The position numbers were made by a program, and so were the translations under genes. From Blautia obeum ATCC 29174 (GTDB lineage: Bacteria > Bacillota > Clostridia > Lachnospirales > Lachnospiraceae), in the NCBI RefSeq assembly GCF_025147765.1, contig NZ_CP102265.1, positions 2,233,001 through 2,297,000 on the forward strand: DNA of 64,000 nucleotides, in the 5' to 3' direction. The notes below the pieces were generated by a model, which ran no database searches, had not been told where the DNA came from, and saw only the letters and a list, made by a program, of their open reading frames with translations. Of this stretch, positions 1-9,437 are shown in pieces. Each line of letters opens with the position of its first letter. The first letter of the stretch is position 1.

Positions 1-61
1 ATAACATAAATCTCACTCATTGCAAGTACTGAAAATAATGCAGGGGAAAACAAAATTTTTC

Positions 62-89
62 TTGCATTTTATCAAAAATACGCTATAAT
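62..89 (+). promoter_or_regulatory. Promoter of tRNA-Thr
   Basis: A -35 box TTGCAT (62-67) and a perfect -10 box TATAAT (84-89) are 16 bp apart, with the tRNA starting 21 bp after the -10. Bases 1-61 show no other recognisable feature. Confidence 0.75.
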
Positions 90-110
90 ATATTTTGTGT
101 CTGAACACAA

Positions 111-183
111 GCTGAAATAGCTCAGTTGGTAGAGCACTTCACTCGTAATGAAGGGGTCGTGGGTTCGAGTCCCATTTTCAGCT
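111..183 (+). tRNA. tRNA-Thr, anticodon CGT
   Basis: A 73-nt cloverleaf can be folded by eye: acceptor stem GCTGAAA/TTTCAGC, D arm with AGTTGGTAGA, anticodon stem CTTCA/TGAAG enclosing CTCGTAA, and T arm with GGTTCGAGTCC. The anticodon at 144-146 is CGT, reading ACG threonine codons. The discriminator base is T183. The CCA end is not encoded, so it must be added after transcription. It lies alone, convergent with the branching-enzyme gene. Confidence 0.96.
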
Positions 184-197
184 TTCTTTTTTTGCCT

Positions 198-232
198 AAA
201 AATGCCGCCAGATTCTATTCTGACGGCATTTC
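198..232. terminator. Terminator between tRNA-Thr and the branching-enzyme gene
   Basis: The stem AATGCCG/CGGCATT (201-207/224-230) continues after one C-A mismatch with CAGA/TCTG. On the minus strand it is followed by five T residues, so it fits best as the terminator of the GlgB-like gene ending at 235. It could also stop the tRNA transcript. Confidence 0.75.
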
Positions 233-234
233 TA

Positions 235-2520
235 TTATACTGCAATATCTTTTTTTACTGTTTTTCTGGAAACGGTCTTTTTTTCACCGGCTTTCTTCGC
301 TACTGTTTTCTTTACAGCTACTTTTTCTGCAGCAACCTTTTTTGCACTTTCCTTCTTTGGTGCTGTCTTGCGGGCGGTCTTTTTGGCAGTTGTCGGTTTC
401 TTCGCTGCTACTGCCAGTTTCTCCGGCTTTTTGCCCGGTGTGCAGGAAAAAACAGCCACACCCAGTGCAGGAAGCTTAAAGGTAACAGAATATTCTCTTT
501 CATCACAATCTGCCTGTTTGCAGGTTTTTGCCCTTACGTTTACTATTCCCTGTCCGCCATATTCTTTGCGGTCACTGTTGAAGATTTCTTTGTATTTTCC
601 GTAGAATGGAACACCCATCTGATAATTCTCATATGGAACTGCAGCAAAATTACATACCGCAAGAAGTGTTTCTTCAGGATTTTCTGTTTTGCGAAGGAAT
701 GTCAGGACATTTTCTTCATATTTCATAAGCTGGATCCATTCAAATCCTTCATAATCATTATCCATGAGTGACAATGCCGGCTGAGAGACATACATCTCAT
801 TCAGATCGTGGATAAATCTCTTCATTTCATCCGTAAGCTCTTTGTCCGGTGCCATCATTTTGCATCCTGGATGCAGCATCATGTAGGAATATGCAGCCCG
901 GATCTGGCTCAGTTTCTGTAACTCATCACCTGGAAGTTTTGCCATAAAACTCTTCTGATCACCGGTTTCTCTGCTTCCAAGTGGAAGAACAAAGTGTTCG
1001 CAGTAAGTGTACAGCATAGAAAGTGTCAACTGATCATGTACATACTGACGCTCGATCGGATCTTTGGAAAGGTAATTCAGAAAATCTCCAGCCCAGTTGT
1101 TATTCCATTTATAAGAGAAACCAATATTGTCATCCTCAACACTTCCAGTAAGTTCTGACCAAAGACCATCTTCCTGCGCGATCGTAATCGTTCCTGGAAG
1201 CTTCTTTGCCAAAATAGAATTAAGATGTTTCAGCAATTCTACAGCTGCAAGATTTTCATTGGTTCCATAAATATTTGGTCTCCACTGTCCATATTCTCTG
1301 CCAAAGTCAAGATACAGCATAGAATCCACATCATCCAGTCTTAAACCATCTGCATGATAGAATTCCAGCCAGTAAAAAGCATTTGCCAGAAGAAAATCTT
1401 TGACCATCGGACTTTCAAAATTGAATAAAAGAGTTCCCCACATCGGATGAATAGCCATTGATGGATCCGGATTTTCATATAAAGGTGTTCCATCAAACTG
1501 TTCTAATCCACCCTCAGTTCTTGGAAAATGCGAAGGTGTCCAATCCAGGATCACACCAATATTTTCTTTATGAAGTTCATTTACTAAATTCTGAAAATCT
1601 GCCGGTGTTCCAAATCTGCGGTCTGGTGCATAATAAGCAAATGTACTGTACTCTCCAGCTTCATCATCAAGATATTCCATTACCGGATGAAGTTCCACAT
1701 GTGTATATTTCAGATTTTTAAGATATTTAACAAGCTCGGCAGCATTTTTCCATTTGGAAAGACTGGTCTCATAAATAGAAATCGGCTGTTTACGATCGCT
1801 GAATCTTTCACGATCTTTCATCCAGGCTTCATCATCCCATTTAAACCCACGAAGATCTGTAACAACAGAGGCCGATGCCGGAGGAACCTCCGTACAGGCA
1901 GCATATGGATCCGATTTAAGCTGTACTGCACCGCCTTTTAATTTTATTTCATATTTATAGATTTCACCGGCTTTCACACCTGGAATAAACAATTCAAAAA
2001 TACCAGACATAGGCATACGATGCATCATATGGCAGCGACCATCCCAGTTATTAAAATTACCTACTACGCTGACACGGAGTGCATTTGGTGCCCAGACTGC
2101 GAATGCAGTTCCTTCCACACCATTAATTTCCATCGGATGAGCCCCAAGCTTCTCATATGCATGATAAAAAACACCTGCACAGAAAGCTTTTTCTTCTGCT
2201 TCTGTAATCTGTCCCGGAAATGCATAAGGATCCGCAAATGTCCTGGTTTCTTTTCCTCTGGTAATGCGATACTGATATGCCGGGATCTTTCTTCCCGGAA
2301 TCATTGCCGCAAAGTAACCGGCATCATCCTGTTTCTCCATCTCATATGCCTTTTTATCTACAAGAACTTCTGCCTTCTCTGCATCCGGAAAAAATCCCTG
2401 GATCAGAATACCATCTGCAGTAAGCCGAGGCGCCATCAGATCTTTCGGCGATGCTTCTTCTGCATAAACAACTGCTTCAATCTCCGGCCAGTCCATATAT
2501 TTATATACTTTGCTTTCCAT
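235..2520 (-). CDS. Degenerate 1,4-alpha-glucan branching enzyme homologue with lysine-rich tail
   Basis: A 761-residue relative of glycogen branching enzyme (GH13, GlgB), which makes alpha-1,6 branches in glycogen. Residues about 115-215 form a CBM48 domain (VVGNFNNWDG). The GH13 barrel follows (DWTPSHF near 327, nucleophile Asp396 in DGLRLDDV, acid/base Glu450 in IAQED). The usual third catalytic Asp (LSHDE in the family) is replaced: residues 512-518 read LPLGSRE. The family block FMGQEFGQ after HPGKK is also missing. Residues about 697-761 are a histone H1-like tail of Lys, Ala, Thr and Val, which is not part of normal GlgB. GGAGG lies 8 nt before the ATG. The fold is certain; activity is doubtful. 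It could be a glycogen-binding, regulatory or altered-specificity paralogue. Confidence 0.85.
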   Translation of the reverse strand: MESKVYKYMDWPEIEAVVYAEEASPKDLMAPRLTADGILIQGFFPDAEKAEVLVDKKAYEMEKQDDAGYFAAMIPGRKIPAYQYRITRGKETRTFADPYAFPGQITEAEEKAFCAGVFYHAYEKLGAHPMEINGVEGTAFAVWAPNALRVSVVGNFNNWDGRCHMMHRMPMSGIFELFIPGVKAGEIYKYEIKLKGGAVQLKSDPYAACTEVPPASASVVTDLRGFKWDDEAWMKDRERFSDRKQPISIYETSLSKWKNAAELVKYLKNLKYTHVELHPVMEYLDDEAGEYSTFAYYAPDRRFGTPADFQNLVNELHKENIGVILDWTPSHFPRTEGGLEQFDGTPLYENPDPSMAIHPMWGTLLFNFESPMVKDFLLANAFYWLEFYHADGLRLDDVDSMLYLDFGREYGQWRPNIYGTNENLAAVELLKHLNSILAKKLPGTITIAQEDGLWSELTGSVEDDNIGFSYKWNNNWAGDFLNYLSKDPIERQYVHDQLTLSMLYTYCEHFVLPLGSRETGDQKSFMAKLPGDELQKLSQIRAAYSYMMLHPGCKMMAPDKELTDEMKRFIHDLNEMYVSQPALSLMDNDYEGFEWIQLMKYEENVLTFLRKTENPEETLLAVCNFAAVPYENYQMGVPFYGKYKEIFNSDRKEYGGQGIVNVRAKTCKQADCDEREYSVTFKLPALGVAVFSCTPGKKPEKLAVAAKKPTTAKKTARKTAPKKESAKKVAAEKVAVKKTVAKKAGEKKTVSRKTVKKDIAV

Positions 2521-2619
2521 AATTCATGCCTCCATTCTGAAATACAATTCTCAAATTGCATTCCTTTGTTTTAGTTTATCATTTTTTTGTATAAAAATAA
2601 AGAATATACCGAAATTAGT

Positions 2620-2648
2620 TTGACAAAAAGAGTTCTCTACGATAAATT
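2620..2648 (+). promoter_or_regulatory. Promoter of the PfkB kinase gene
   Basis: TTGACA (2620-2625) and TAAATT (2643-2648) are spaced by 17 bp. The ribosome site AAGGAGG (2674-2680) precedes the start at 2692. The intergenic region must also hold the divergent promoter of the branching-enzyme gene, which I could not place confidently. Confidence 0.65.
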
Positions 2649-2691
2649 GAATATATCAAAGAACATATGAAACAAGGAGGTCTTTATTGAT

Positions 2692-3663
2692 ATGGAAAAA
2701 AGACAATTTGATGTAACAGCTCTTGGCGAGCTTCTTATTGACTTCACTGAAAACGGTTTCAGTTCCCAGGGCAACCCTCTTATGGAAGCCAATCCGGGTG
2801 GAGCCCCATGTAATGTTCTTGCCATGCTGGAACGTCTTGGAAAAAAAACTGCTTTTATCGGCAAAGTCGGCAAAGATATGTTCGGAAATCAGTTAAAATC
2901 AGCGGTTGAAGAGGTCGGTATCGACACACGCAATCTAATTCTGGACGAAAAATATCATACCACTCTTGCCTTTGTTCATACATATCCGGATGGTGACCGT
3001 GATTTTTCTTTCTATCGAGATCCAGGTGCAGATATGATGCTCACTAAAGACGAAGTTCAAAAGGAACTGATTGAATCCTCCCGCATCTTCCATTTCGGAA
3101 CACTCTCTTCTACTCACGAAGGTGTACGTGAAGCTACCCGCCATGCGATCGAACTTGCCAAAGAAGCCGGATGTATCATTACCTTTGACCCTAACCTGCG
3201 TCCACCTCTCTGGAAATCCCTGGATGATGCCAGAGCTGAGATTGAATACGGCATGTCCAAATGTGATGTTCTCAAAATCTCCGATAATGAAGTAGAATTC
3301 ATGTGTGGTACAACAGATTATGATAAAGGTGCTGCTATGATCCAGGAGAAATACAACATTCCGCTCATCCTTATCACACTGGGTAAGGATGGAAGCCGTG
3401 CATACTATAAAAATATGCGAGTAGAAGCAGCTCCATTCCTTCAGGAAAATACAATAGAGACTACCGGTGCCGGAGATACTTTCTGTGCAAGTACTTTAAA
3501 TTATGTACTTGACCACGGCCTCAATGATCTCACAGAAGAAAATCTGAAAGAACTTCTTACTTTTGCAAATGCTGCTGCATCTCTCATTACCACACGAAAG
3601 GGTGCACTTCGCGTTATGCCAACCCGCGAAGAAGTCGAAGCTTTTATTGAAAGCCGCAAATAA
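2692..3663 (+). CDS. PfkB-family sugar kinase, probably fructokinase
   Basis: A 323-residue cytoplasmic kinase of the ribokinase/PfkB family, which phosphorylates a sugar with ATP. The N-terminal signature (GELLIDF, then NPGGAPCNV near residue 40) and the C-terminal anion-hole/catalytic motif GAGDTF (259-264, catalytic Asp262) are intact. The NPGGAP type of substrate loop is typical of fructokinases, so fructose to fructose-6-phosphate is likely, but the substrate cannot be fixed from sequence alone. It is a single-gene unit with its own promoter and terminator, divergent from the glycogen-related gene. Confidence 0.88.
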   Translation: MEKRQFDVTALGELLIDFTENGFSSQGNPLMEANPGGAPCNVLAMLERLGKKTAFIGKVGKDMFGNQLKSAVEEVGIDTRNLILDEKYHTTLAFVHTYPDGDRDFSFYRDPGADMMLTKDEVQKELIESSRIFHFGTLSSTHEGVREATRHAIELAKEAGCIITFDPNLRPPLWKSLDDARAEIEYGMSKCDVLKISDNEVEFMCGTTDYDKGAAMIQEKYNIPLILITLGKDGSRAYYKNMRVEAAPFLQENTIETTGAGDTFCASTLNYVLDHGLNDLTEENLKELLTFANAAASLITTRKGALRVMPTREEVEAFIESRK

Positions 3664-3695
3664 TTTTTCAAAACTTTTCTAACTGAATATACAAA

Positions 3696-3736
3696 AGGTC
3701 CCGGACGATTTTATCTGAATCATCCGGGACTTTTTT
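3696..3736. terminator. Bidirectional terminator between the sugar kinase gene and serA
   Basis: The stem GTCCCGGA/TCCGGGAC (3698-3705/3723-3730) is extended by partly paired inner bases. T6 follows on the plus strand. On the minus strand CCTTTTG follows, so it can serve both convergent units. Confidence 0.88.
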
Positions 3737-3742
3737 CGATTT

Positions 3743-4906
3743 TTATTTGATCACGCGAACCTTAGATACACCTTCAATTGCTTTTAATTCATCAAGTGCT
3801 TCTTTAGATGCTGCACTTTCCAGATCAATGATCGTATATGCATAGCTTCCACGACTCTTATTTGTCATATCTGCAATATTCAGTCCTTCACTTCCAAGGA
3901 TCTTGGTAAACTGACTGATCATATTCGGGATGTTTTTGTGACAGATGGTAATACGTCCAACTGCTATACATGTTCCCATGTCACAGTTTGGGAAGTTTAC
4001 AGAATTTTTGATATTTCCGTTTTCAAGGAAATCTCTGACTTCTTTTACAGCCATTACTGCACAGTTTTCTTCAGATTCCGCTGTGGATGCACCAAGATGT
4101 GGTGTAACGAGGATTCCTGGTCTTCCAGCCACAAGCGGATTTGCAAAGTCTGTTACATATTTCTTAACCTTACCACTGTCAAGAGCTTCGATCAAAGCTT
4201 CTTCATCAACAAGAAGGTCTCTTGCAAAGTTCAGAAGAACGACACCCTCTTTCATCTTTGTGAAAGCTTCTTTGTCGATCATCTTACGCGTATTATCTGT
4301 CAGCGGTACATGGATCGTGATATAATCACACTGGCTGTAGATTTCATCCAGAGATTTGCTGTGTTTGATGGTTCTTGACAGATTCCACGCTGCATCGATG
4401 GAAATAAACGGGTCATATCCGTAAACTTCCATGCCAAGATGTGTTGCAGAATTTGCAACCATAGCTCCAATCGCACCAAGACCGATGATACCAAGTTTCT
4501 TTCCACTGATCTCACATCCGGCAAACTGCTTTTTCTGTTTTTCAGCCAGTTTGTCGATATGTTCTTTGTCCTCTTCATGAGCAACCCATTCGATACCTCC
4601 AACGATATCACGGGAAGCCAGAAGCATGCCGGCAAGAACAAGCTCTTTCACACCATTTGCATTGGCACCTGGAGTATTAAATACCACGATACCATTTTCT
4701 GCACACTGCTCAACCGGAATATTATTAACACCTGCACCTGCACGGGCAATAACCTTAACGTTCTCAGGAAGCTCCATATCATGCATCTTTGCACTTCTTA
4801 CCAGAACTGCATCAGCATCATTTAATTCTTCTGTCTGTTTGTACTCCTCACCAAACAGGCCAAGGCCTGTCTGGGATATAGGGTTGAGGCATTTATACTG
4901 GAACAT
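3743..4906 (-). CDS. serA: D-3-phosphoglycerate dehydrogenase
   Basis: First enzyme of serine synthesis: oxidises 3-phosphoglycerate to 3-phosphohydroxypyruvate with NAD. At 387 residues it is the short form. A Rossmann motif (GIIGLGAIG) lies near residue 140, followed by the substrate/catalytic segments FARDLLVDEEAL and TPHLGAST (His). The last 70 or so residues form one ACT domain, which in this family usually binds serine for feedback control. The start codon overlaps the serC stop by one base, implying translational coupling. It is the last gene of the leuB-ilvD-ilvB-serC-serA operon. Confidence 0.95.
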   Translation of the reverse strand: MFQYKCLNPISQTGLGLFGEEYKQTEELNDADAVLVRSAKMHDMELPENVKVIARAGAGVNNIPVEQCAENGIVVFNTPGANANGVKELVLAGMLLASRDIVGGIEWVAHEEDKEHIDKLAEKQKKQFAGCEISGKKLGIIGLGAIGAMVANSATHLGMEVYGYDPFISIDAAWNLSRTIKHSKSLDEIYSQCDYITIHVPLTDNTRKMIDKEAFTKMKEGVVLLNFARDLLVDEEALIEALDSGKVKKYVTDFANPLVAGRPGILVTPHLGASTAESEENCAVMAVKEVRDFLENGNIKNSVNFPNCDMGTCIAVGRITICHKNIPNMISQFTKILGSEGLNIADMTNKSRGSYAYTIIDLESAASKEALDELKAIEGVSKVRVIK

Positions 4907-5988
4907 TATACATTTTCCTCCTCGAATTTTTTCATGAATGCAACAAGGGCTTCTACGCCTTCTTTTGGCATTGCATTGTAGATACTTGCACGCATACCGC
5001 CTACAGTTCTGTGTCCTTTAAGGTTTACAAGACCTGCTGCTTTTGCTTCTTTTACAAATTTGGCATCCATATCCTTGTCACCTGTAACAAAAGGAACATT
5101 CATAAGAGAACGGGAATTTGGCTCTACAGTACCTTTGAAGAGTTTGCTCTGATCCAGATAATCATAAAGGATCTTTGCTTTCTCGATGTTTCTCTTCTGC
5201 ATTTCTTCCAGTCCGCCCATCGCTTTGAGCCATTTGAAAACTTTGCCGCATACATAAATGCAGTAAGCATTCGGAGTATTGTAGAGAGATCCTGCATCTG
5301 CATGTGTTTTGTATGTAAGCATGGTTGGTGTTCCCGGAAGAACATCCTCTGTAATAAGATCCTCACGAATGATTGCAATAACCATGCCTGCAGGTCCGAT
5401 ATTTTTCTGAACACCGCCGTAGATAATGCCATATTTACTTACATCTACAGGCTCAGATAAGAAACAGGAGGAAACATCTGCTACCAGAGTTTTGCCTTTT
5501 GTATTCGGAAGTGTTTTGAATTTTGTTCCGTAAATTGTATTATTTTCACAAATGTATACATAATCTGCATCCGGGCTGATCGGAAGGTCGCTGCAATCCG
5601 GAATATAAGAGAAAGTTTTGTCCTCAGAAGATGCAATCTTATTTACCTTTCCATACTTCTGTGCTTCCTGATATGCTTTTTTTGCCCACTGACCGGTAAC
5701 AATATAGTCAGCAACTCTGTTTTTCATCAGGTTCATTGGAATCATGGCAAACTGCTGAGAAGCACCGCCCTGAAGGAATAATACCTTGTAATTGTCCGGT
5801 ATCTTCATCAGATCTCTGAGATCCTGCTCTGCATCATCAATGATCTTCTGAAACTCCGGGCTTCTGTGGCTCATCTCCATGACGGACATTCCAGTTCCCT
5901 GGTAATCCATCATCTCGTCTGCTACTTCTTTCAGCACAGGTTCCGGCAGTACAGCCGGTCCTGCAGAAAAATTATACACTCTGCTCAT
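4906..5988 (-). CDS. serC: Phosphoserine aminotransferase
   Basis: A PLP enzyme of 360 residues that converts 3-phosphohydroxypyruvate to phosphoserine using glutamate. It shows the family opening YNFSAGPAVLP, the FLQGGASQQF phosphate/PLP segment, and a Lys in YGGVQKNIGPAG that forms the Schiff base. The start lies inside the 3' end of ilvB (17-bp overlap) with a GAGGAGG site there. It overlaps serA by one base. No serB phosphatase is present in the window. Confidence 0.96.
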   Translation of the reverse strand: MSRVYNFSAGPAVLPEPVLKEVADEMMDYQGTGMSVMEMSHRSPEFQKIIDDAEQDLRDLMKIPDNYKVLFLQGGASQQFAMIPMNLMKNRVADYIVTGQWAKKAYQEAQKYGKVNKIASSEDKTFSYIPDCSDLPISPDADYVYICENNTIYGTKFKTLPNTKGKTLVADVSSCFLSEPVDVSKYGIIYGGVQKNIGPAGMVIAIIREDLITEDVLPGTPTMLTYKTHADAGSLYNTPNAYCIYVCGKVFKWLKAMGGLEEMQKRNIEKAKILYDYLDQSKLFKGTVEPNSRSLMNVPFVTGDKDMDAKFVKEAKAAGLVNLKGHRTVGGMRASIYNAMPKEGVEALVAFMKKFEEENV

Positions 5989-7663
5989 TGTTCTTCATAT
6001 CCTCCTCATCAAAAACTTCATTCAGACTTGCGCCTGCAGGTACCATAGGAAATACACTGAGATCCTGATCGATCCAGCAATCCAGTACTACAGGTTCGTC
6101 CATAGCCAGTGCCTTACGGATCGCCGGCTCTACTTCTTCCATCTTCGTGACACGGAATGCTTTCGCTCCCATGCCCTCAGATATTTTCACAAAATCCACG
6201 GCATCGTCAAGAACGGTGTGTGAATATCTGTGGTCATAGAATAAGGTCTGCCACTGACGTACCATACCCAGCACATGATTGTTCATAACAATCTGTAAAA
6301 GCTGTTTATGGCAACGTACTGCTGTCGCGATTTCATTCATGTTCATTCTGAAACAGCCATCGCCGGCAATGTTGACAACTGTTTTGTCCGGTCTCCCCAT
6401 CTTTGCACCAATCGCAGCTCCAAGTCCGTATCCCATTGTTCCGAGACCACCGGAAGTCAGGAATGTACGTGGTTCTTTGTACTTGAAGTACTGCGCTGAC
6501 CACATCTGATGCTGACCGACATCTGTTGAAATAATTGCGTCACCTTTGGTGATTTCATAGAGTTTCTCTATAATATATGGTCCGGTAAGCTGGGAATGAT
6601 CATAAGTCAGAGGATATTTTGCTTTCATCTCCTGAATATGTTCGATCCATTCCGGATGCTGTTCTTCCGGGATCATTTCAAGAAGTCTGCGAAGAACTTC
6701 TCTTACATCTCCGATTACTGACGCATCTACCAAAACATTCTTATTAATTTCGGCCGCATCCACATCAATCTGCAGGATCTTTGCCTGTTTCGCAAATGTC
6801 TTTGCATTTCCTGTAACACGGTCGCTGAAGCGTGCACCCAATACGATCAACAGGTCACACTGAGTTACACCAAGGTCGGAAGTCTTTGTTCCATGCATAC
6901 CAAGCATTCCGGTATACAATGGATCTTCCCCTGAAAAAGCACCTTTTCCCATAAGACTGTCGCAAACCGGTGCCTGGATCTTATGTGCCAGCTCACTGAT
7001 TTCTTTGGAAGCACCGGAAATAACAGAACCACCACCGACGAAAATATATGGTTTCTTTGCTTCTTCGATCATCTGTGCAGCAGTTTCAAGATCTTCCTTA
7101 CGAATCGTTTCAACTTCACGATTGATCGTAGCCGGACGGCGTACGGAATATTCATAAGTAGCTGCTGTCACATCTTTTGTCACATCAACCAGTACCGGAC
7201 CCGGACGTCCGCTCTTGGCAATGTAAAATGCCTTGCGGAGTGTGTCTGCCAGCATTGTGATGTCTTTTACAATAAAGCTGTGTTTTGTAATCGGCATAAC
7301 GATTCCTGCAATATCTACTTCCTGGAAAGAATCTCTTCCAAGAAGTGGTTTGCCAACATTCGCCGTGATTGCCACAACCGGAACGGAATCCATATAAGCT
7401 GTAGCAATACCTGTAACCAGATTCGTAGCCCCAGGTCCTGAAGTTGCCAGGCATACCCCGACTTTTCCAGTAGCACGGGCATAACCGTCTGCCGCATGAG
7501 AAGCACCCTGTTCATGAGATGTCAGAATATGCTGAATCTCATCACTATGTTTATAGAGAGCATCATAAACGTTAAGGATTGCCCCACCCGGATAGCCAAA
7601 AACAGTATCTACCTTCTGTTCTTTCAGGCATTCAATGATGATCTCTGCACCTGTAAGCTGCAT
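5972..7663 (-). CDS. ilvB: Acetolactate synthase, catalytic subunit
   Basis: A ThDP-dependent enzyme of 563 residues making acetolactate or acetohydroxybutyrate, the first common step of valine, leucine and isoleucine synthesis. The ThDP-activating Glu is in TSHEQGASHAADGYAR (near residue 50). The Mg-ThDP motif GDGCFRMNMNEI and NNHVLGMVRQW lie near 435-470. The family length is normal. No small regulatory subunit (ilvN) is adjacent, so it may be encoded elsewhere. The ribosome site AGGAGG is 8 nt before the ATG. It is the middle gene of the amino-acid operon. Confidence 0.95.
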   Translation of the reverse strand: MQLTGAEIIIECLKEQKVDTVFGYPGGAILNVYDALYKHSDEIQHILTSHEQGASHAADGYARATGKVGVCLATSGPGATNLVTGIATAYMDSVPVVAITANVGKPLLGRDSFQEVDIAGIVMPITKHSFIVKDITMLADTLRKAFYIAKSGRPGPVLVDVTKDVTAATYEYSVRRPATINREVETIRKEDLETAAQMIEEAKKPYIFVGGGSVISGASKEISELAHKIQAPVCDSLMGKGAFSGEDPLYTGMLGMHGTKTSDLGVTQCDLLIVLGARFSDRVTGNAKTFAKQAKILQIDVDAAEINKNVLVDASVIGDVREVLRRLLEMIPEEQHPEWIEHIQEMKAKYPLTYDHSQLTGPYIIEKLYEITKGDAIISTDVGQHQMWSAQYFKYKEPRTFLTSGGLGTMGYGLGAAIGAKMGRPDKTVVNIAGDGCFRMNMNEIATAVRCHKQLLQIVMNNHVLGMVRQWQTLFYDHRYSHTVLDDAVDFVKISEGMGAKAFRVTKMEEVEPAIRKALAMDEPVVLDCWIDQDLSVFPMVPAGASLNEVFDEEDMKNNEQSV

Positions 7664-7703
7664 CGTATTTCCTCCTAATGTTTATCAAATAATCGCTTTT
7701 CTC

Positions 7704-9377
7704 TTATTTTGCTTTTGGCACTTCAAGGATTGCTCCTCTGTTGCCTGAGGTAACCATTGCAGCATATCTTGCAAGATATCCGGTTGTGATCTTTGGTTCA
7801 CGCGGCTGCCATTTTGCTTTTCTTGCTGCCATCTCTTCATCAGAAACTTTGACTTCCAGTTTCAGTTCCGGAATATTGATACTGATGATATCTCCTTCTT
7901 CGATCAGGGCAATCGGGCCACCTACAGCTGCTTCTGGTGAGACATGTCCAATAGAGGCACCTCTGGATGCACCACTGAAACGTCCGTCTGTGATCAGAGC
8001 AACCGATGAACCAAGTCCCATACCAGCAATTGCAGAAGTAGGATTCAGCATCTCTCTCATTCCCGGGCCGCCTTTTGGTCCTTCATAACGGATAACAACC
8101 ACATCTCCGGCTACGATCTTACCACCTTTGATAGCTTTGATCGCATCGTCTTCGCTGTCAAACACTCTCGCAGGTCCCTCATGAACCATCATTTCTTCTA
8201 CAACTGCGGAACGTTTTACAACGCCACCATCTGGTGCGATATTTCCTTTCAGTACTGCAAGTCCACCTGTCTGACTGTATGGATTGTCGATTGGACGGAT
8301 AACTTCCGGATTGAGATTTACACAGTTTTTAATATTTTCGCCTACTGTTTTTCCTGTTACAGTCATGCATTCTATATGAAGAAGGCCCTTCTTATTCAGT
8401 TCATTCATTACTGCATAAACACCGCCTGCTTCATTCAGGTCTTCCATATATGTCGGGCCTGCCGGTGCAAGATGACAGAGATTCGGGGTTTTTTCACTGA
8501 TCTCATTTGCAAAGCTGATATCAAAATCCATTCCCACTTCATGCGCAATTGCCGGAAGATGAAGCATACTGTTGGTAGAGCATCCAAGTGCCATATCTAC
8601 AGTCAGTGCATTCAGGATTGCTTCTTTTGTCATAATATCTCTCGGACGGATGTTTCTGCGGTACATTTCCATAACCTGCATACCTGCATGTTTTGCAAGA
8701 CGGATACGTTCGGAATATACCGCCGGAATGGTTCCGTTTCCACGAAGTCCCATACCGAGAACCTCAGTCAGGCAGTTCATGGAGTTTGCAGTGTACATAC
8801 CGGAACAGGATCCACATGTAGGACATGTTTTGTTCTCAAATTCTGTCAGTTCTTCTTCTGAAATCTTGCCTGCTGCATAGGATCCGACAGCTTCAAACAT
8901 ACTGGAAAGACTTGTCTTGTGTCCATGGATATGACCTGCCATCATTGGACCGCCACTTACAAATACAGTAGGAACATTGATTCTGGCAGCTGCCATCAGA
9001 AGTCCAGGTACGTTTTTGTCACAGTTCGGAACCATGACCAGTGCATCAAACTGATGTGCCATTGCCATTGCTTCTGTAGAATCTGCGATCAGATCTCTTG
9101 TTACCAGAGAATATTTCATTCCGACATGTCCCATTGCAATACCGTCACAAACAGCGATTGCCGGGAATACGATTGGTGTACCACCAGCCATTGCAACACC
9201 CTGTTTTACAGCTGCTACGACCTTGTCCAGATTCATATGTCCAGGTACGATCTCATTATAAGAACTTACGATTCCGACTAACGGACGTTCCATTTCTTCT
9301 TTTGTTAATCCAAGGGCATTAAACAGGGAACGATGAGGTGCCTGTTGTGAGCCTGTTTTTACTGCGTCACTTCTCAT
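7704..9377 (-). CDS. ilvD: Dihydroxy-acid dehydratase
   Basis: An iron-sulfur dehydratase (557 residues) acting third in valine/isoleucine synthesis: dihydroxy acid to 2-keto acid. The cluster-ligand cysteines are visible in AVCDGIAMGH, PNCDKNVPG and CPTCGSCSGMYTANSMNC. The conserved C-terminal GRFSGASRGASIGHVSPEA is also present. ilvC, which should act between ilvB and ilvD, is not in this operon or window. It lies 40 bp upstream of ilvB in the operon. Confidence 0.96.
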   Translation of the reverse strand: MRSDAVKTGSQQAPHRSLFNALGLTKEEMERPLVGIVSSYNEIVPGHMNLDKVVAAVKQGVAMAGGTPIVFPAIAVCDGIAMGHVGMKYSLVTRDLIADSTEAMAMAHQFDALVMVPNCDKNVPGLLMAAARINVPTVFVSGGPMMAGHIHGHKTSLSSMFEAVGSYAAGKISEEELTEFENKTCPTCGSCSGMYTANSMNCLTEVLGMGLRGNGTIPAVYSERIRLAKHAGMQVMEMYRRNIRPRDIMTKEAILNALTVDMALGCSTNSMLHLPAIAHEVGMDFDISFANEISEKTPNLCHLAPAGPTYMEDLNEAGGVYAVMNELNKKGLLHIECMTVTGKTVGENIKNCVNLNPEVIRPIDNPYSQTGGLAVLKGNIAPDGGVVKRSAVVEEMMVHEGPARVFDSEDDAIKAIKGGKIVAGDVVVIRYEGPKGGPGMREMLNPTSAIAGMGLGSSVALITDGRFSGASRGASIGHVSPEAAVGGPIALIEEGDIISINIPELKLEVKVSDEEMAARKAKWQPREPKITTGYLARYAAMVTSGNRGAILEVPKAK

Positions 9378-9437
9378 TTTCTTATCTCCTCTTTACTTAA
9401 TCTGTACGATACTTACGGATTGTTCTGTACAAAGCAA

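Noticed and set aside
148..771. Plus-strand open frames over the tail of the branching-enzyme gene
   Set aside because: They overlap the tRNA and the lysine-rich coding tail and read as Phe/Cys-rich sequence, the complement of AAR codons.
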